A stretch of 64,000 nt of DNA from Flavobacterium geliluteum (lineage in GTDB: Bacteria; Bacteroidota; Bacteroidia; Flavobacteriales; Flavobacteriaceae). A program made the position numbers and the translations under genes. Every line of letters starts with the position of its first letter. The first letter of the stretch is position 1. Positions 56,792 to 64,000 of the stretch are shown piece by piece. Under the pieces are notes generated by a model, which saw nothing but the letters and a program-made list of their open reading frames with translations, ran no database searches and was not told the DNA's origin. Where the stretch lies: NCBI RefSeq assembly GCF_017948595.1, contig NZ_JAGFBV010000001.1, positions 309,365 to 373,364 on the forward strand, given 5' to 3'.

Positions 56792-57738
56792 TGAAAAAAA
56801 TAATTTTATTAGTACTGATACTATGCTTTTCATGTACCAAAAAAGAAAAACATACAGATAAAAACAATATTAATGCTGTTTCACACGCTCCTGAAAACAT
56901 TTTAAGAGATAGTACCCAGCCAAATTATGAATACAAAGATTTATATAAAATGAGAGCAGATATAGTTAAAGGTTTAAAAAGGAAAGGTTATAAAATACCC
57001 CCAACCGATTTTTTTAGGAAGAAGATACAGGAAGTTTCAGGAATAGATATAACAAAAGGAGGATATGATGATCAAGACTTTGCTAAATATAGAACATTAG
57101 CATTAGTGATAAGAGATATAAATGTCTTATTGCCATTAGACATAGAGACTTATGCGAAAGTAGATGATAAATACATTGACCACATCATAGATTACAATAA
57201 TATGGTGATATATGATCAAATTACTGCAGTAATGCTTTTAGACAAGTTTGATCAAGGCTGTAATGTCTATTCCTATATTGCAGGAACCGGATATACTGGA
57301 AATGAAAAATTTTTATTGAAAGCATTTGAATGGATAAAAGGAAACGAAATAAAAAGACTGGAAGAACTATTACTTGGCTATACTGGTCAACCGAACATTA
57401 TACCTAGCGGACCATTTAGATATGAAATGCTAAAAAAAATTCAAAAACTGAATCCTGGTATTATGGGATCTTTTAGCACAACTGATTTTTCAAAATATAA
57501 ACTTGAAGATAACGAAAAAGATAAGGCATTGGCACACATATTTGATGCTCAAATTAATTGTAAATATGATGATGAAGGAGAATATATTGGAGAATTTGGG
57601 GTAGATGGTCCTGCTGAAGATTATTTTAGGTCTCATCCAGAATATTTAAAGGCATTAAAAGAAAATGATTATTATGGTTTAAAAAAACTAAAAGAATATA
57701 CAACCATTATTTTTGTACCTAAAGATCAAGAAAGATAA
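56791..57738 (+). CDS. Putative immunity lipoprotein to the 52526 effector
   Basis: 315 residues. Lipobox in ILCFSCTKKEK (Cys near 16). The ATG overlaps the effector stop by one base (TAATG), indicating coupled translation. The mature protein is mostly helical (DLYKMRADIVKGLKRKGYKI, YDQITAVMLLDKFDQGCNVY, IKRLEELLLGYTGQPNIIPS). Unrelated at sight to the lipoproteins at 59730 and 61033, although the loss-tolerant N-terminal half (IVKGLKRKGYKIPPTDFF) has a similar layout. A periplasmic lipid anchor suits neutralisation of cell-wall toxins. Confidence 0.7.
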   Translation: MKKIILLVLILCFSCTKKEKHTDKNNINAVSHAPENILRDSTQPNYEYKDLYKMRADIVKGLKRKGYKIPPTDFFRKKIQEVSGIDITKGGYDDQDFAKYRTLALVIRDINVLLPLDIETYAKVDDKYIDHIIDYNNMVIYDQITAVMLLDKFDQGCNVYSYIAGTGYTGNEKFLLKAFEWIKGNEIKRLEELLLGYTGQPNIIPSGPFRYEMLKKIQKLNPGIMGSFSTTDFSKYKLEDNEKDKALAHIFDAQINCKYDDEGEYIGEFGVDGPAEDYFRSHPEYLKALKENDYYGLKKLKEYTTIIFVPKDQER

Positions 57739-57740
57739 AA

Positions 57741-57866
57741 AAATCTTATGATTTTTTTGATGATACGGTAAATGAATCAGAGTTAGTGATGTCTATTTTA
57801 AGAGATGCCAAAACAAAACTCACAAAATATGACTTAATACCGCCAATATGCAGGAAGAAGAGTTAA
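57741..57866 (+). pseudogene. Out-of-frame coding remnant at the recombination junction
   Basis: Directly after the immunity gene stop, another frame reads SYDFFDDTVNESELVMSILR, continuing for about 20 residues before entering the duplicated effector core and stopping. It has coding-like composition but no start. It looks like the end of an older gene cut off when the core segment at 57848 was acquired. Confidence 0.4.
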
Positions 57867-59713
57867 GGGTCGACGTTATGACTCTGGTACATTCTGATTG
57901 TATGGAAGAAAAAAACGGCATCATAACAGTATTGCAAAGCATACAGGAATATAAAGAGAAAGTGGGTAGTGATGGGCTATTAGAACTCCCTTTTACAGCC
58001 GAAGAAAAATACCTGACGGATGCAGAAGCAAACCCTGTGCGTTTTAGTATACAAGTAAGCCGAAAAGTAAAAGATCCAAACGATGATAAAAAAGAGGTTT
58101 ATGTTTTTGAAGATGATCAATTAGCAGAGATGCCTTACCCAAATGCAAGTTTAGTACGAAGTCCTGACATGAAAACCGTAGGCATAAAAGCCATCAAACA
58201 AGACGAAACTCCTTTTAGTAAAGAAGAAAAATTAGCCTTGCGAAAACAACTCATCTGTTTTAAAAACACAGCATTGATTGTAGAAAAAGGTATTTTAACC
58301 GAGGAAGCTATTGAAAATTGTACTGTTCCTGTAGTGGTAGATTTAGAAATGGCCGAGCTTATAAAAGGGAAAAGCTGTTATTGTAATAAGGATTTAACTG
58401 AGGAGGAAGTAAAGGCAATCATTAAAATAATAAAAGGGTCTGAAACTATTTTTGGACATGCAGACTGTACAATAAAAGATAAATCAATTGCGAATTTTAC
58501 ATTAGCATTAAATACAACATTTAGAAAATATAATATAAGTAGTTGTATTCAAAAAATCACTTTTTTAGCCCAATCTTTCCATGAATCTGATAATTTTAAT
58601 ACTGCAGAAGAATATTCGAGCAATCACGATTCTAGTAAAAGTTTTTATAAAGGAAGAGGTTTAATACAAATGACAGGCGTACAAGGTGTGGGTTCTTTAC
58701 TTTATAATGAACCAGGACCCTACAAAACTTATGCAGAATATGTAGGCAATAAAGAAATAATAAATAAACCGGAATTAATTGCACAAGAATTAACATATGC
58801 TGTGGACTCAGCAGGATGGTTATGGTCGAAAATTAAGAAAACTACAACATTCCCTGTTTTGGATAAATTTACAGAAACGCAAAAATCTAATGCTAGATGG
58901 AAATCAGAATATTTTAAAGATGGTTTAAAAAAAACATTAAATGAATTAGCTACTGTTATGGAAAATGTAGATGAAGATAAATACTTCTATTTACAATCCA
59001 AAATTCTAAACGGTTATTCTATAGATCATAAATTAGAAAAAGATCCGAATGGATGGAGTGATAGAAAAAGTACATTATCTAAATTAAAAACTTGGTTTAA
59101 ATACGATAAAAATATTTGTAATAGTGGAGGAATAATTCCTGAATTATCTGGTAGGGCGCCGTGGCTTGTTATTGCTATGCAAGAATTTGAAAAATATAAA
59201 GGTTTACGAGAGATTGATAGTCCTTTAAAAGAAAAAGTGCATGAGTATTTTAAAGTTTCGTCAACAAGATCTCAAAAAGCTGACGAAACTCCTTGGAATT
59301 ATACAGACGCATGGTGTGGTGCTTTTTTGGCATGGTGTTTTGAACAAACAGAAGAATTTAAAAAAATTAATACGGCTTACAGTGCTCAGGCATTTGGATG
59401 GAAATCAGATAAATGGAGTAAAGGTGAAGATTCAGTACCATTTGTAGGAGCTTTAATTGTTTTTGATTTTTCTCACGTAGCATTAATTGCAGGTGAAAAT
59501 ATTGATGGAACAGCATATGTGTATTTGGGAGGTAATCAAGGAAATGGAGAAAAAAGAACAGGGTATCAAAAAATTATATTAGGATCAGTTCCAAAAAACA
59601 GTGCATCTATATTAGGAATTACCAAACCTAAAAAATATATCATAACAGAAGAAGATAAGAAATTTCCTAAATACGATATAAATGCTGAAAATTCAAAAGA
59701 TAGTTCTAGATAA
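57848..59713 (+). CDS. Orphan effector module: conserved core plus GH19-like and CHAP-like domains
   Basis: 621 residues from the first ATG (MQEEELRVDV). The upstream frame is closed by a TGA, so no PAAR-like head exists. Residues 1-172 are almost identical to 781-951 of the 52526 effector. A short Cys linker (CYCNKDLTEEEVKAI) follows. A lysozyme/GH19-like domain (about 215-410) has candidate Glu246 in FLAQSFHESDNF and FYKGRGLIQMTG. The last domain (about 440-595) is a TIGR02594/CHAP-like amidase: PWLVIAMQEFEKYKG, DAWCGAFLAWCFEQ (C490) and FSHVALIAGE (H543). Without a head it is probably a silent cassette that can be recombined onto the full-length effector. It may or may not be translated. 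Confidence 0.75.
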   Translation: MQEEELRVDVMTLVHSDCMEEKNGIITVLQSIQEYKEKVGSDGLLELPFTAEEKYLTDAEANPVRFSIQVSRKVKDPNDDKKEVYVFEDDQLAEMPYPNASLVRSPDMKTVGIKAIKQDETPFSKEEKLALRKQLICFKNTALIVEKGILTEEAIENCTVPVVVDLEMAELIKGKSCYCNKDLTEEEVKAIIKIIKGSETIFGHADCTIKDKSIANFTLALNTTFRKYNISSCIQKITFLAQSFHESDNFNTAEEYSSNHDSSKSFYKGRGLIQMTGVQGVGSLLYNEPGPYKTYAEYVGNKEIINKPELIAQELTYAVDSAGWLWSKIKKTTTFPVLDKFTETQKSNARWKSEYFKDGLKKTLNELATVMENVDEDKYFYLQSKILNGYSIDHKLEKDPNGWSDRKSTLSKLKTWFKYDKNICNSGGIIPELSGRAPWLVIAMQEFEKYKGLREIDSPLKEKVHEYFKVSSTRSQKADETPWNYTDAWCGAFLAWCFEQTEEFKKINTAYSAQAFGWKSDKWSKGEDSVPFVGALIVFDFSHVALIAGENIDGTAYVYLGGNQGNGEKRTGYQKIILGSVPKNSASILGITKPKKYIITEEDKKFPKYDINAENSKDSSR

Positions 59714-59729
59714 TAATAAAATTAGTTAT

Positions 59730-60953
59730 ATGAATATAAAAAGTAAAATTAAGATAACAATGTGTCTCTTTTTAGTTATAAGCGATGTAAGTTGTCAAGA
59801 AAAAAAAGACATTGGTTCGACTATTGAAAATGTAAACAACATGAATGATACTATTATAGAAGCAGTTTTAACCAAACAACTTAAGCAAGGAACCTCTCAA
59901 ACTATTGATGAGGCTAGTGCTGGATTACCTAAAATTCAATTTGGAATAGACGAGTTAGAAGCTACAGTGCAAATAGCCGATGAAATATTAAAATCAAATG
60001 GTTTTAAAGAGCTAGATAAAGAAGATTTTAATCAAAAGGTTAAAAATGTTTTTGGAAGAATTATAGATCCTAAATCCAAATCAATTTTTTTGCACGTTAA
60101 TTTTTTTGATAAGTGTGATAAAGAATTTGTCATGTATAATAATAATGAAATAGATTATAACGGAATATTTATAGAAAAGCAGAGAAAAATAATTCTAAAA
60201 TTTTATTATATACCTGAACTTATTGATTACCAAAAACAATACTCTAAATTAAATAATATTGAAAACACTAAAATAATAAGAAAATCAAGTATTCATAATT
60301 TAGAAATTGAAATTCCTCACTGGAAAGACATTTCTAATTTGAAAGATCAACGGAAAAAAAATATCCAAACACTTGTTGCCCGCAACATGTATTTGTTTAA
60401 CGACAGTCGCGCCTATTTTAAATGGTTACTCTTAAATGATCAAGATTTTATGCAGAGGTTAGTTACTATTTTTGGTTATTGTGACGATAAAGAATTATTA
60501 AAATGGGTAGTAGAAAATACAAAATTTGACAGCAATAATCCAAATGAATTAGACAAGATATTCTGGAATAAAAAATGCGATGGAACTGTAAAATTAAACA
60601 CTGAAATTTATTCATTATTAGAAGAAATAATTACCCCTAACGATCCTAAATATCTGGAAACTTTAAAAGAATATGTTAATTATCTTTTATATAGCGATAC
60701 AAGAAATGAACTATCAATAAAAGACAGGGCTAACCTTTTAGCACACCTGGTTTATTTTGGCGAACAATACCGTTATGATAAAGACTACGATGATCAAAGT
60801 TTTTTTATGCAGCGTATAGAATTATTAGATTTAGGAGGAGTTTTAAGAAAAGAAATAGAACGTAGTAATTTCTATAATTTGCCTAATTATAAAAATCTCT
60901 ATAAAAAATCAGAAGAATATCAAGATCAACTTGTCACTGAATATGGAGGGTAG
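59730..60953 (+). CDS. Immunity-type lipoprotein, paralog 1
   Basis: 407 residues from the ATG at 59730. An earlier in-frame ATG at 59682 lies inside the effector gene and would spoil the signal peptide. Lipobox in LFLVISDVSCQEKKD. The C-terminal ~190 residues are conserved with the 61033 protein: NIQTLVARNMYLFNDSRAYF, DDKELLKWVVENTKFD, LLAHLVYFGEQYRYDK and the end KSEEYQDQLVTEYGG. It follows the orphan effector by 16 bases and is its likely immunity protein. Family unknown. Confidence 0.65.
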   Translation: MNIKSKIKITMCLFLVISDVSCQEKKDIGSTIENVNNMNDTIIEAVLTKQLKQGTSQTIDEASAGLPKIQFGIDELEATVQIADEILKSNGFKELDKEDFNQKVKNVFGRIIDPKSKSIFLHVNFFDKCDKEFVMYNNNEIDYNGIFIEKQRKIILKFYYIPELIDYQKQYSKLNNIENTKIIRKSSIHNLEIEIPHWKDISNLKDQRKKNIQTLVARNMYLFNDSRAYFKWLLLNDQDFMQRLVTIFGYCDDKELLKWVVENTKFDSNNPNELDKIFWNKKCDGTVKLNTEIYSLLEEIITPNDPKYLETLKEYVNYLLYSDTRNELSIKDRANLLAHLVYFGEQYRYDKDYDDQSFFMQRIELLDLGGVLRKEIERSNFYNLPNYKNLYKKSEEYQDQLVTEYGG

Positions 60954-61032
60954 TTAGATCCTGTCGAGTTAATTAGGAGTAGATTATTAGCTAAAATGGA
61001 TTTTTAAGTTGGTAATGCATTAAAATAATAAA

Positions 61033-62253
61033 ATGAAAATAAAGATAATTGTTGCATGTATATTAATGCCATTATGCATGGCATGTCAAAATAAAAAATC
61101 AGATAATCATTCAAATATTGCACAATATGATACGGTTAAAAAAAATAATAGTATGAAAAACTCTTTGGAAAAACAATTAAATAGGGGATATAGGAAATAT
61201 TTTAATGAGGCGGGTGTTGAAATTTCCCAAGAGACTTTTGATTTATCAGATATTGATATTACTGTTCAAATGGGTAAAAAAATTTTAATATCAAATGGTT
61301 ACAATTTTATTCCAACGAATAAATTTTATCAAAAAATAAAGGACATATTTGATAGGATTATTGAACCTAATTCAGATAAATCATATTTGTATGTAAATTA
61401 TTTTGATGACTGTGATAGGAAATTTAATTATTATCCATTCGATGGCACTGACCATAATGGTACATATATCATAAAAAGAGAAAGTTTTATAATAGACTTT
61501 TATTTTATTCCTCAGCTAATTGATTATAAAAAAGAATTTCCTGAGGTTATTAAACTTGAAAATAGCATTAATAAAAAATATAAAAACAAAGAAGGAGAGG
61601 AAATTACTATAGAATTATGGAAAGAGTTTCCTGATTTATCTAACCAACGTAAAAATAATATTCAAACGTTAGTTGCTCGTAACATGTATTTGTTTAATGA
61701 TAGTCGAGCTCATTTTAAATGGTTAATACTAAACGATGAATATTTCATGCAAAGTTTAGTAACAACTTTTGGATATTATGAGGATAAAGAATTATTAAAA
61801 TGGGTCATTGAAAACACAAAATTTGACAAACGCAATCCTAAAGATTTGGATCAGATTTTTTGGAATAAAAATTGTAATGGAACAGTAAAATTAAATTTAG
61901 AAATTTTCCCTGTTTTAAAAGAAATTATTAAGCCTAATGGTGTTGATTATTTTGAGGCACTAAAGCAATATGTCATGTATCTTTTGGAAGACAAAGAAAA
62001 AAGGAATGAACTCTCAATAGCAGATAGATCAAAACTTTTGGCACATCTTGTTTATTTTGGTGAGCAATATCGTTATGATAAAAACTACAATAATCAAAGC
62101 TTTTTTATGCAGCGAATAGCGTTATTCGATTTAGACGAATCTATAGAAAAAGAAATAGAACGTAATAACTTTTATAATTTACTTAATTATAAAAACCTCT
62201 ATGAAAAATCAGAGGAATATCAAAATGCTCTTGCCGATGAAAATGGGGGGTGA
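61033..62253 (+). CDS. Immunity-type lipoprotein, paralog 2
   Basis: 406 residues, lipobox in LMPLCMACQNKKS. It aligns with the 59730 protein over the full length, most strongly at the C-terminus (NIQTLVARNMYLFNDSRAHF, LLAHLVYFGEQYRYDKNY, SIEKEIERNNFYNLLNYKNL). The first halves diverge more, which may reflect recognition of different toxins. No effector gene lies between the two, so this is a spare or orphan immunity gene. Confidence 0.65.
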   Translation: MKIKIIVACILMPLCMACQNKKSDNHSNIAQYDTVKKNNSMKNSLEKQLNRGYRKYFNEAGVEISQETFDLSDIDITVQMGKKILISNGYNFIPTNKFYQKIKDIFDRIIEPNSDKSYLYVNYFDDCDRKFNYYPFDGTDHNGTYIIKRESFIIDFYFIPQLIDYKKEFPEVIKLENSINKKYKNKEGEEITIELWKEFPDLSNQRKNNIQTLVARNMYLFNDSRAHFKWLILNDEYFMQSLVTTFGYYEDKELLKWVIENTKFDKRNPKDLDQIFWNKNCNGTVKLNLEIFPVLKEIIKPNGVDYFEALKQYVMYLLEDKEKRNELSIADRSKLLAHLVYFGEQYRYDKNYNNQSFFMQRIALFDLDESIEKEIERNNFYNLLNYKNLYEKSEEYQNALADENGG

Positions 62254-62378
62254 AAAACTAAACTTTTTCACGAAAACCAAATATTAGACATAAAGGAGAA
62301 ACGTACTTCAAATGATTAAGTCTAGTTTTACAAAAGGTTAAAATTTATAAAGACATAATTTAATTATTGTGAAAAATC

Positions 62379-63170
62379 ATGAAAGGTAGAAATATAAAGA
62401 TTATAGTAATTGTTTTCATTATTGGAATTTTGATTTACAAAAAAGATCTCATAATTGAATTTTTTGAAACAAACAAACAGCATGAAAAAAATAATTTGAG
62501 TAACCAAAATGAGAACCCCATTGAGCCTCCAACAGCTATAGCTTATAAAGAAGTTGCTGGACATGAGGAAGATACTTTAACTGAAGAGCAAAGTGTAGTT
62601 AAAGGGATTGAAGATGTATTAGATTACCTTGAACAAGGTGAGAATTTTGAAGAGAAAAGATACTATATACAATCATATCTTGAGAGTTATAATTACAAAG
62701 GATTTAATAATTTTTTTTCTGCAAATTTTGTTAATGATCTTAAAAAGGATCCAGATTTAATTATTGGTATTTTTGAGAAACATCATAGTTTGTTTTATAG
62801 TTTAATAACTCGTCGTACTTACAAAACATTTGACTTTGATAAAGTTGTTAATGGATTATTAATAAGTTATAACGATATATACTCAAGTCCAGATTATAAA
62901 GAAAGATTAGAAGAAATATATAAAATAATGAAATTTCAAAAAGGTCCAGATGATGACGCAAAAAATTTTTATTCAAAAATTGAACCTTTCACTTCAGATG
63001 AGTTTTTACTAAATCTTGAGGAAATAAGATTAATTTCTGGAAAACAATTTGCGAATGGAGATATTGTTTGGTTTTATAGTTTTTGGGCAAGAAGATACAA
63101 TGAGAATAATATTAATCAGGTTTATAAAATTATAAATGACATTAATAACCATTATACTGAGGACAATTAG
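62379..63170 (+). CDS. Membrane-anchored hypothetical protein in the immunity cluster
   Basis: 263 residues. One N-terminal membrane anchor (KIIVIVFIIGILIYKKDLI) without a lipobox. A Glu/Asn-rich stalk (about 28-75) and a helical domain (VKGIEDVLDYLEQGENFEEK, FSANFVNDLKKDPDLIIGIF) follow. No family recognised. Located among immunity-type lipoproteins, it may be another immunity gene. Confidence 0.55.
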   Translation: MKGRNIKIIVIVFIIGILIYKKDLIIEFFETNKQHEKNNLSNQNENPIEPPTAIAYKEVAGHEEDTLTEEQSVVKGIEDVLDYLEQGENFEEKRYYIQSYLESYNYKGFNNFFSANFVNDLKKDPDLIIGIFEKHHSLFYSLITRRTYKTFDFDKVVNGLLISYNDIYSSPDYKERLEEIYKIMKFQKGPDDDAKNFYSKIEPFTSDEFLLNLEEIRLISGKQFANGDIVWFYSFWARRYNENNINQVYKIINDINNHYTEDN

Positions 63171-63440
63171 GCTTGTCTAATCCCTTTTTTGATTATTGAA
63201 AAGCTTTGAAGAATGGGGTAGTAGCCAATAAAAATTGTAGTGGTAATGTTTTTATATTCAATATAGTGTAAAAAAAAAGAGAGGTATATAAAATGTTTAT
63301 GGGCTTTTTTAAATCTATAGCTTTGAAATAAAAAATTAGACAAATTGACAGAGTCCGATAACTATCAAAGTGTAGATAATGCTGAAAAAATGTATAAGGA
63401 GAAGTAAAGTCGTTTCAGGTGAAGAAGACGATTATAAAAA
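63171..63440. other. Degenerate intergenic sequence in the immunity cluster
   Basis: No gene recognised. Short open stretches around 63345-63410 look like decayed coding sequence but cannot be assigned. Confidence 0.4.
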
Positions 63441-63824
63441 ATGAAAATATGGAGTAGGTATCCTAAATATTGTTAATTGCCAAAAAAAGAATGAGATCTA
63501 ATTATTTAAGAATCTTTAAAAATGTATGTAACGTACTTATTTGAGGATAAGGATAAAAGGAATGATCTTTCGCTTCAAGACAGATCAAAATTACTAGTTC
63601 ATCTTGTTTATTTTGGTAAGTAATATCGTTATGATGAAAAGTATAAAGACAAAAGCTACTTTATGCAACGAATTTGGATGCGAGATATCGACGGTTCTGT
63701 TCAAAAAGAAATAATAAGAAATAATTACTACAATTTACCGGATTATAAAAATCTTTTTATAAAATCAGAGGAATATCAAAATACTCTTGCCGATGAAAAT
63801 GGGGGTAATAAGAATTTTGTGTAG
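63441..63824 (+). pseudogene. Decayed third paralog of the immunity-type lipoproteins
   Basis: A start-like MKIWSR, a one-base frameshift, and LNIVNCQKKNEI (63463-63498) look like a damaged lipoprotein signal with its Cys. After a large deletion, the frame from 63525 reads YVTYLFEDKDKRNDLSLQDR, LVHLVYFGK, a stop (TAA at 63621-63623), then YRYDEKYKDKSYFMQRIWMR and KSEEYQNTLADENGGNKNFV. This matches the C-terminus of the 61033 protein. The stop replaces a Gln codon (CAA to TAA). Confidence 0.85.
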
Positions 63825-63901
63825 GCATAAGCTTGGATCAACACATATTGTTGTGGGGAAATATTAAAATCTAGATATTTGTATTTTCAAATTATACCCT
63901 A

Positions 63902-64000
63902 ATGCAAGATTCTTTTATCGATATCCTTAAGTTGTTACTGCCTGAGATACTAGTAGACTACTTTGAACTTACTTCTTATAAAAAAGAAGAGGAAACACTA
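63902..64000 (+). CDS. ISAon1-like transposase N-terminal protein, 3' end outside window
   Basis: The frame starts at the ATG at 63902 (MQDSFIDILKLLLPEILVDY, then FELTSYKKEEETL) and runs off the window. This start is characteristic of the small first ORF of ISAon1-type elements in Flavobacteria, which precedes the main transposase. The left end of the element should lie between 63825 and 63901; I could not define its terminal repeat without the other end. Confidence 0.75.
   Translation, partial: MQDSFIDILKLLLPEILVDYFELTSYKKEEETL

Overview
The window reads as the chromosome of a Flavobacterium-type Bacteroidota, close in gene content to the F. johnsoniae group. The DNA is AT-rich, start regions lack strong Shine-Dalgarno sequences, several promoters fit the Bacteroidota TAnnTTTG -7 box, and the gliding/type IX secretion genes gldKLMN, a PorP/SprF-type protein, a type B sorting domain and a Bacteroidota-type (T6SSiii) TssD/Hcp are all present. 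No rRNA, tRNA or CRISPR array was seen.

Positions 1-28,700 are mostly core genome. They hold a DUF4269 fragment, a secreted phosphodiesterase, groES-groEL, a leftward operon miaB / sigma-54 activator / lptE / TPR protein / secG, glpD, topA, an arginase-fold protein with replaced metal ligands, the T9SS motor operon gldK-gldL-gldM-gldN, a FAD oxidoreductase, DUF983, an ABC-F ATPase, an App1-type phosphatase facing a lipid kinase, a FemAB/GNAT-like protein and DUF1761. A GxxExxY gene bounded by 14-bp inverted repeats sits inside the miaB operon. A gene-less element with the same ends lies downstream of groEL.

Positions 29,100-39,160 are a three-gene T9SS cargo locus: a 2,381-residue secreted protein with a type B C-terminal domain, a PorP/SprF-like outer-membrane partner and a PorE-like OmpA protein. 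Positions 39,240-43,550 are accessory. They contain a PD-(D/E)XK-like nuclease with two winged-helix-like units, a translationally coupled pair (pentapeptide/channel-like membrane protein plus nucleotidyltransferase), a 21-bp-periodic array of about 20 units with a 54-bp perfect palindrome, and a lipoprotein beside a gene remnant. An M13 metallopeptidase follows.

Positions 46,350-63,830 are a T6SS effector island without the sheath or membrane-complex genes. It has TssD/Hcp with its own promoter and terminator, VgrG, a small effector/lipoprotein pair, small membrane proteins, a probable effector-loading protein, and a 1,421-residue effector. That effector joins a DUF4280 PAAR-like head, beta-sandwich repeats, a GH19-like muramidase/chitinase domain and an L,D-transpeptidase-like domain, and is followed by its probable immunity lipoprotein. 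Next comes an N-terminally truncated second effector module. It shares an almost identical segment of about 518 bp with the first effector but carries different C-terminal domains (GH19-like plus CHAP-like amidase). Behind it are two paralogous lipoproteins, a decayed third paralog and further candidates for immunity genes. The layout is that of an evolving polymorphic-toxin tail with orphan modules and an immunity bank, analogous to Rhs/CdiA orphan C-termini. An ISAon1-like transposase gene starts at the right edge.
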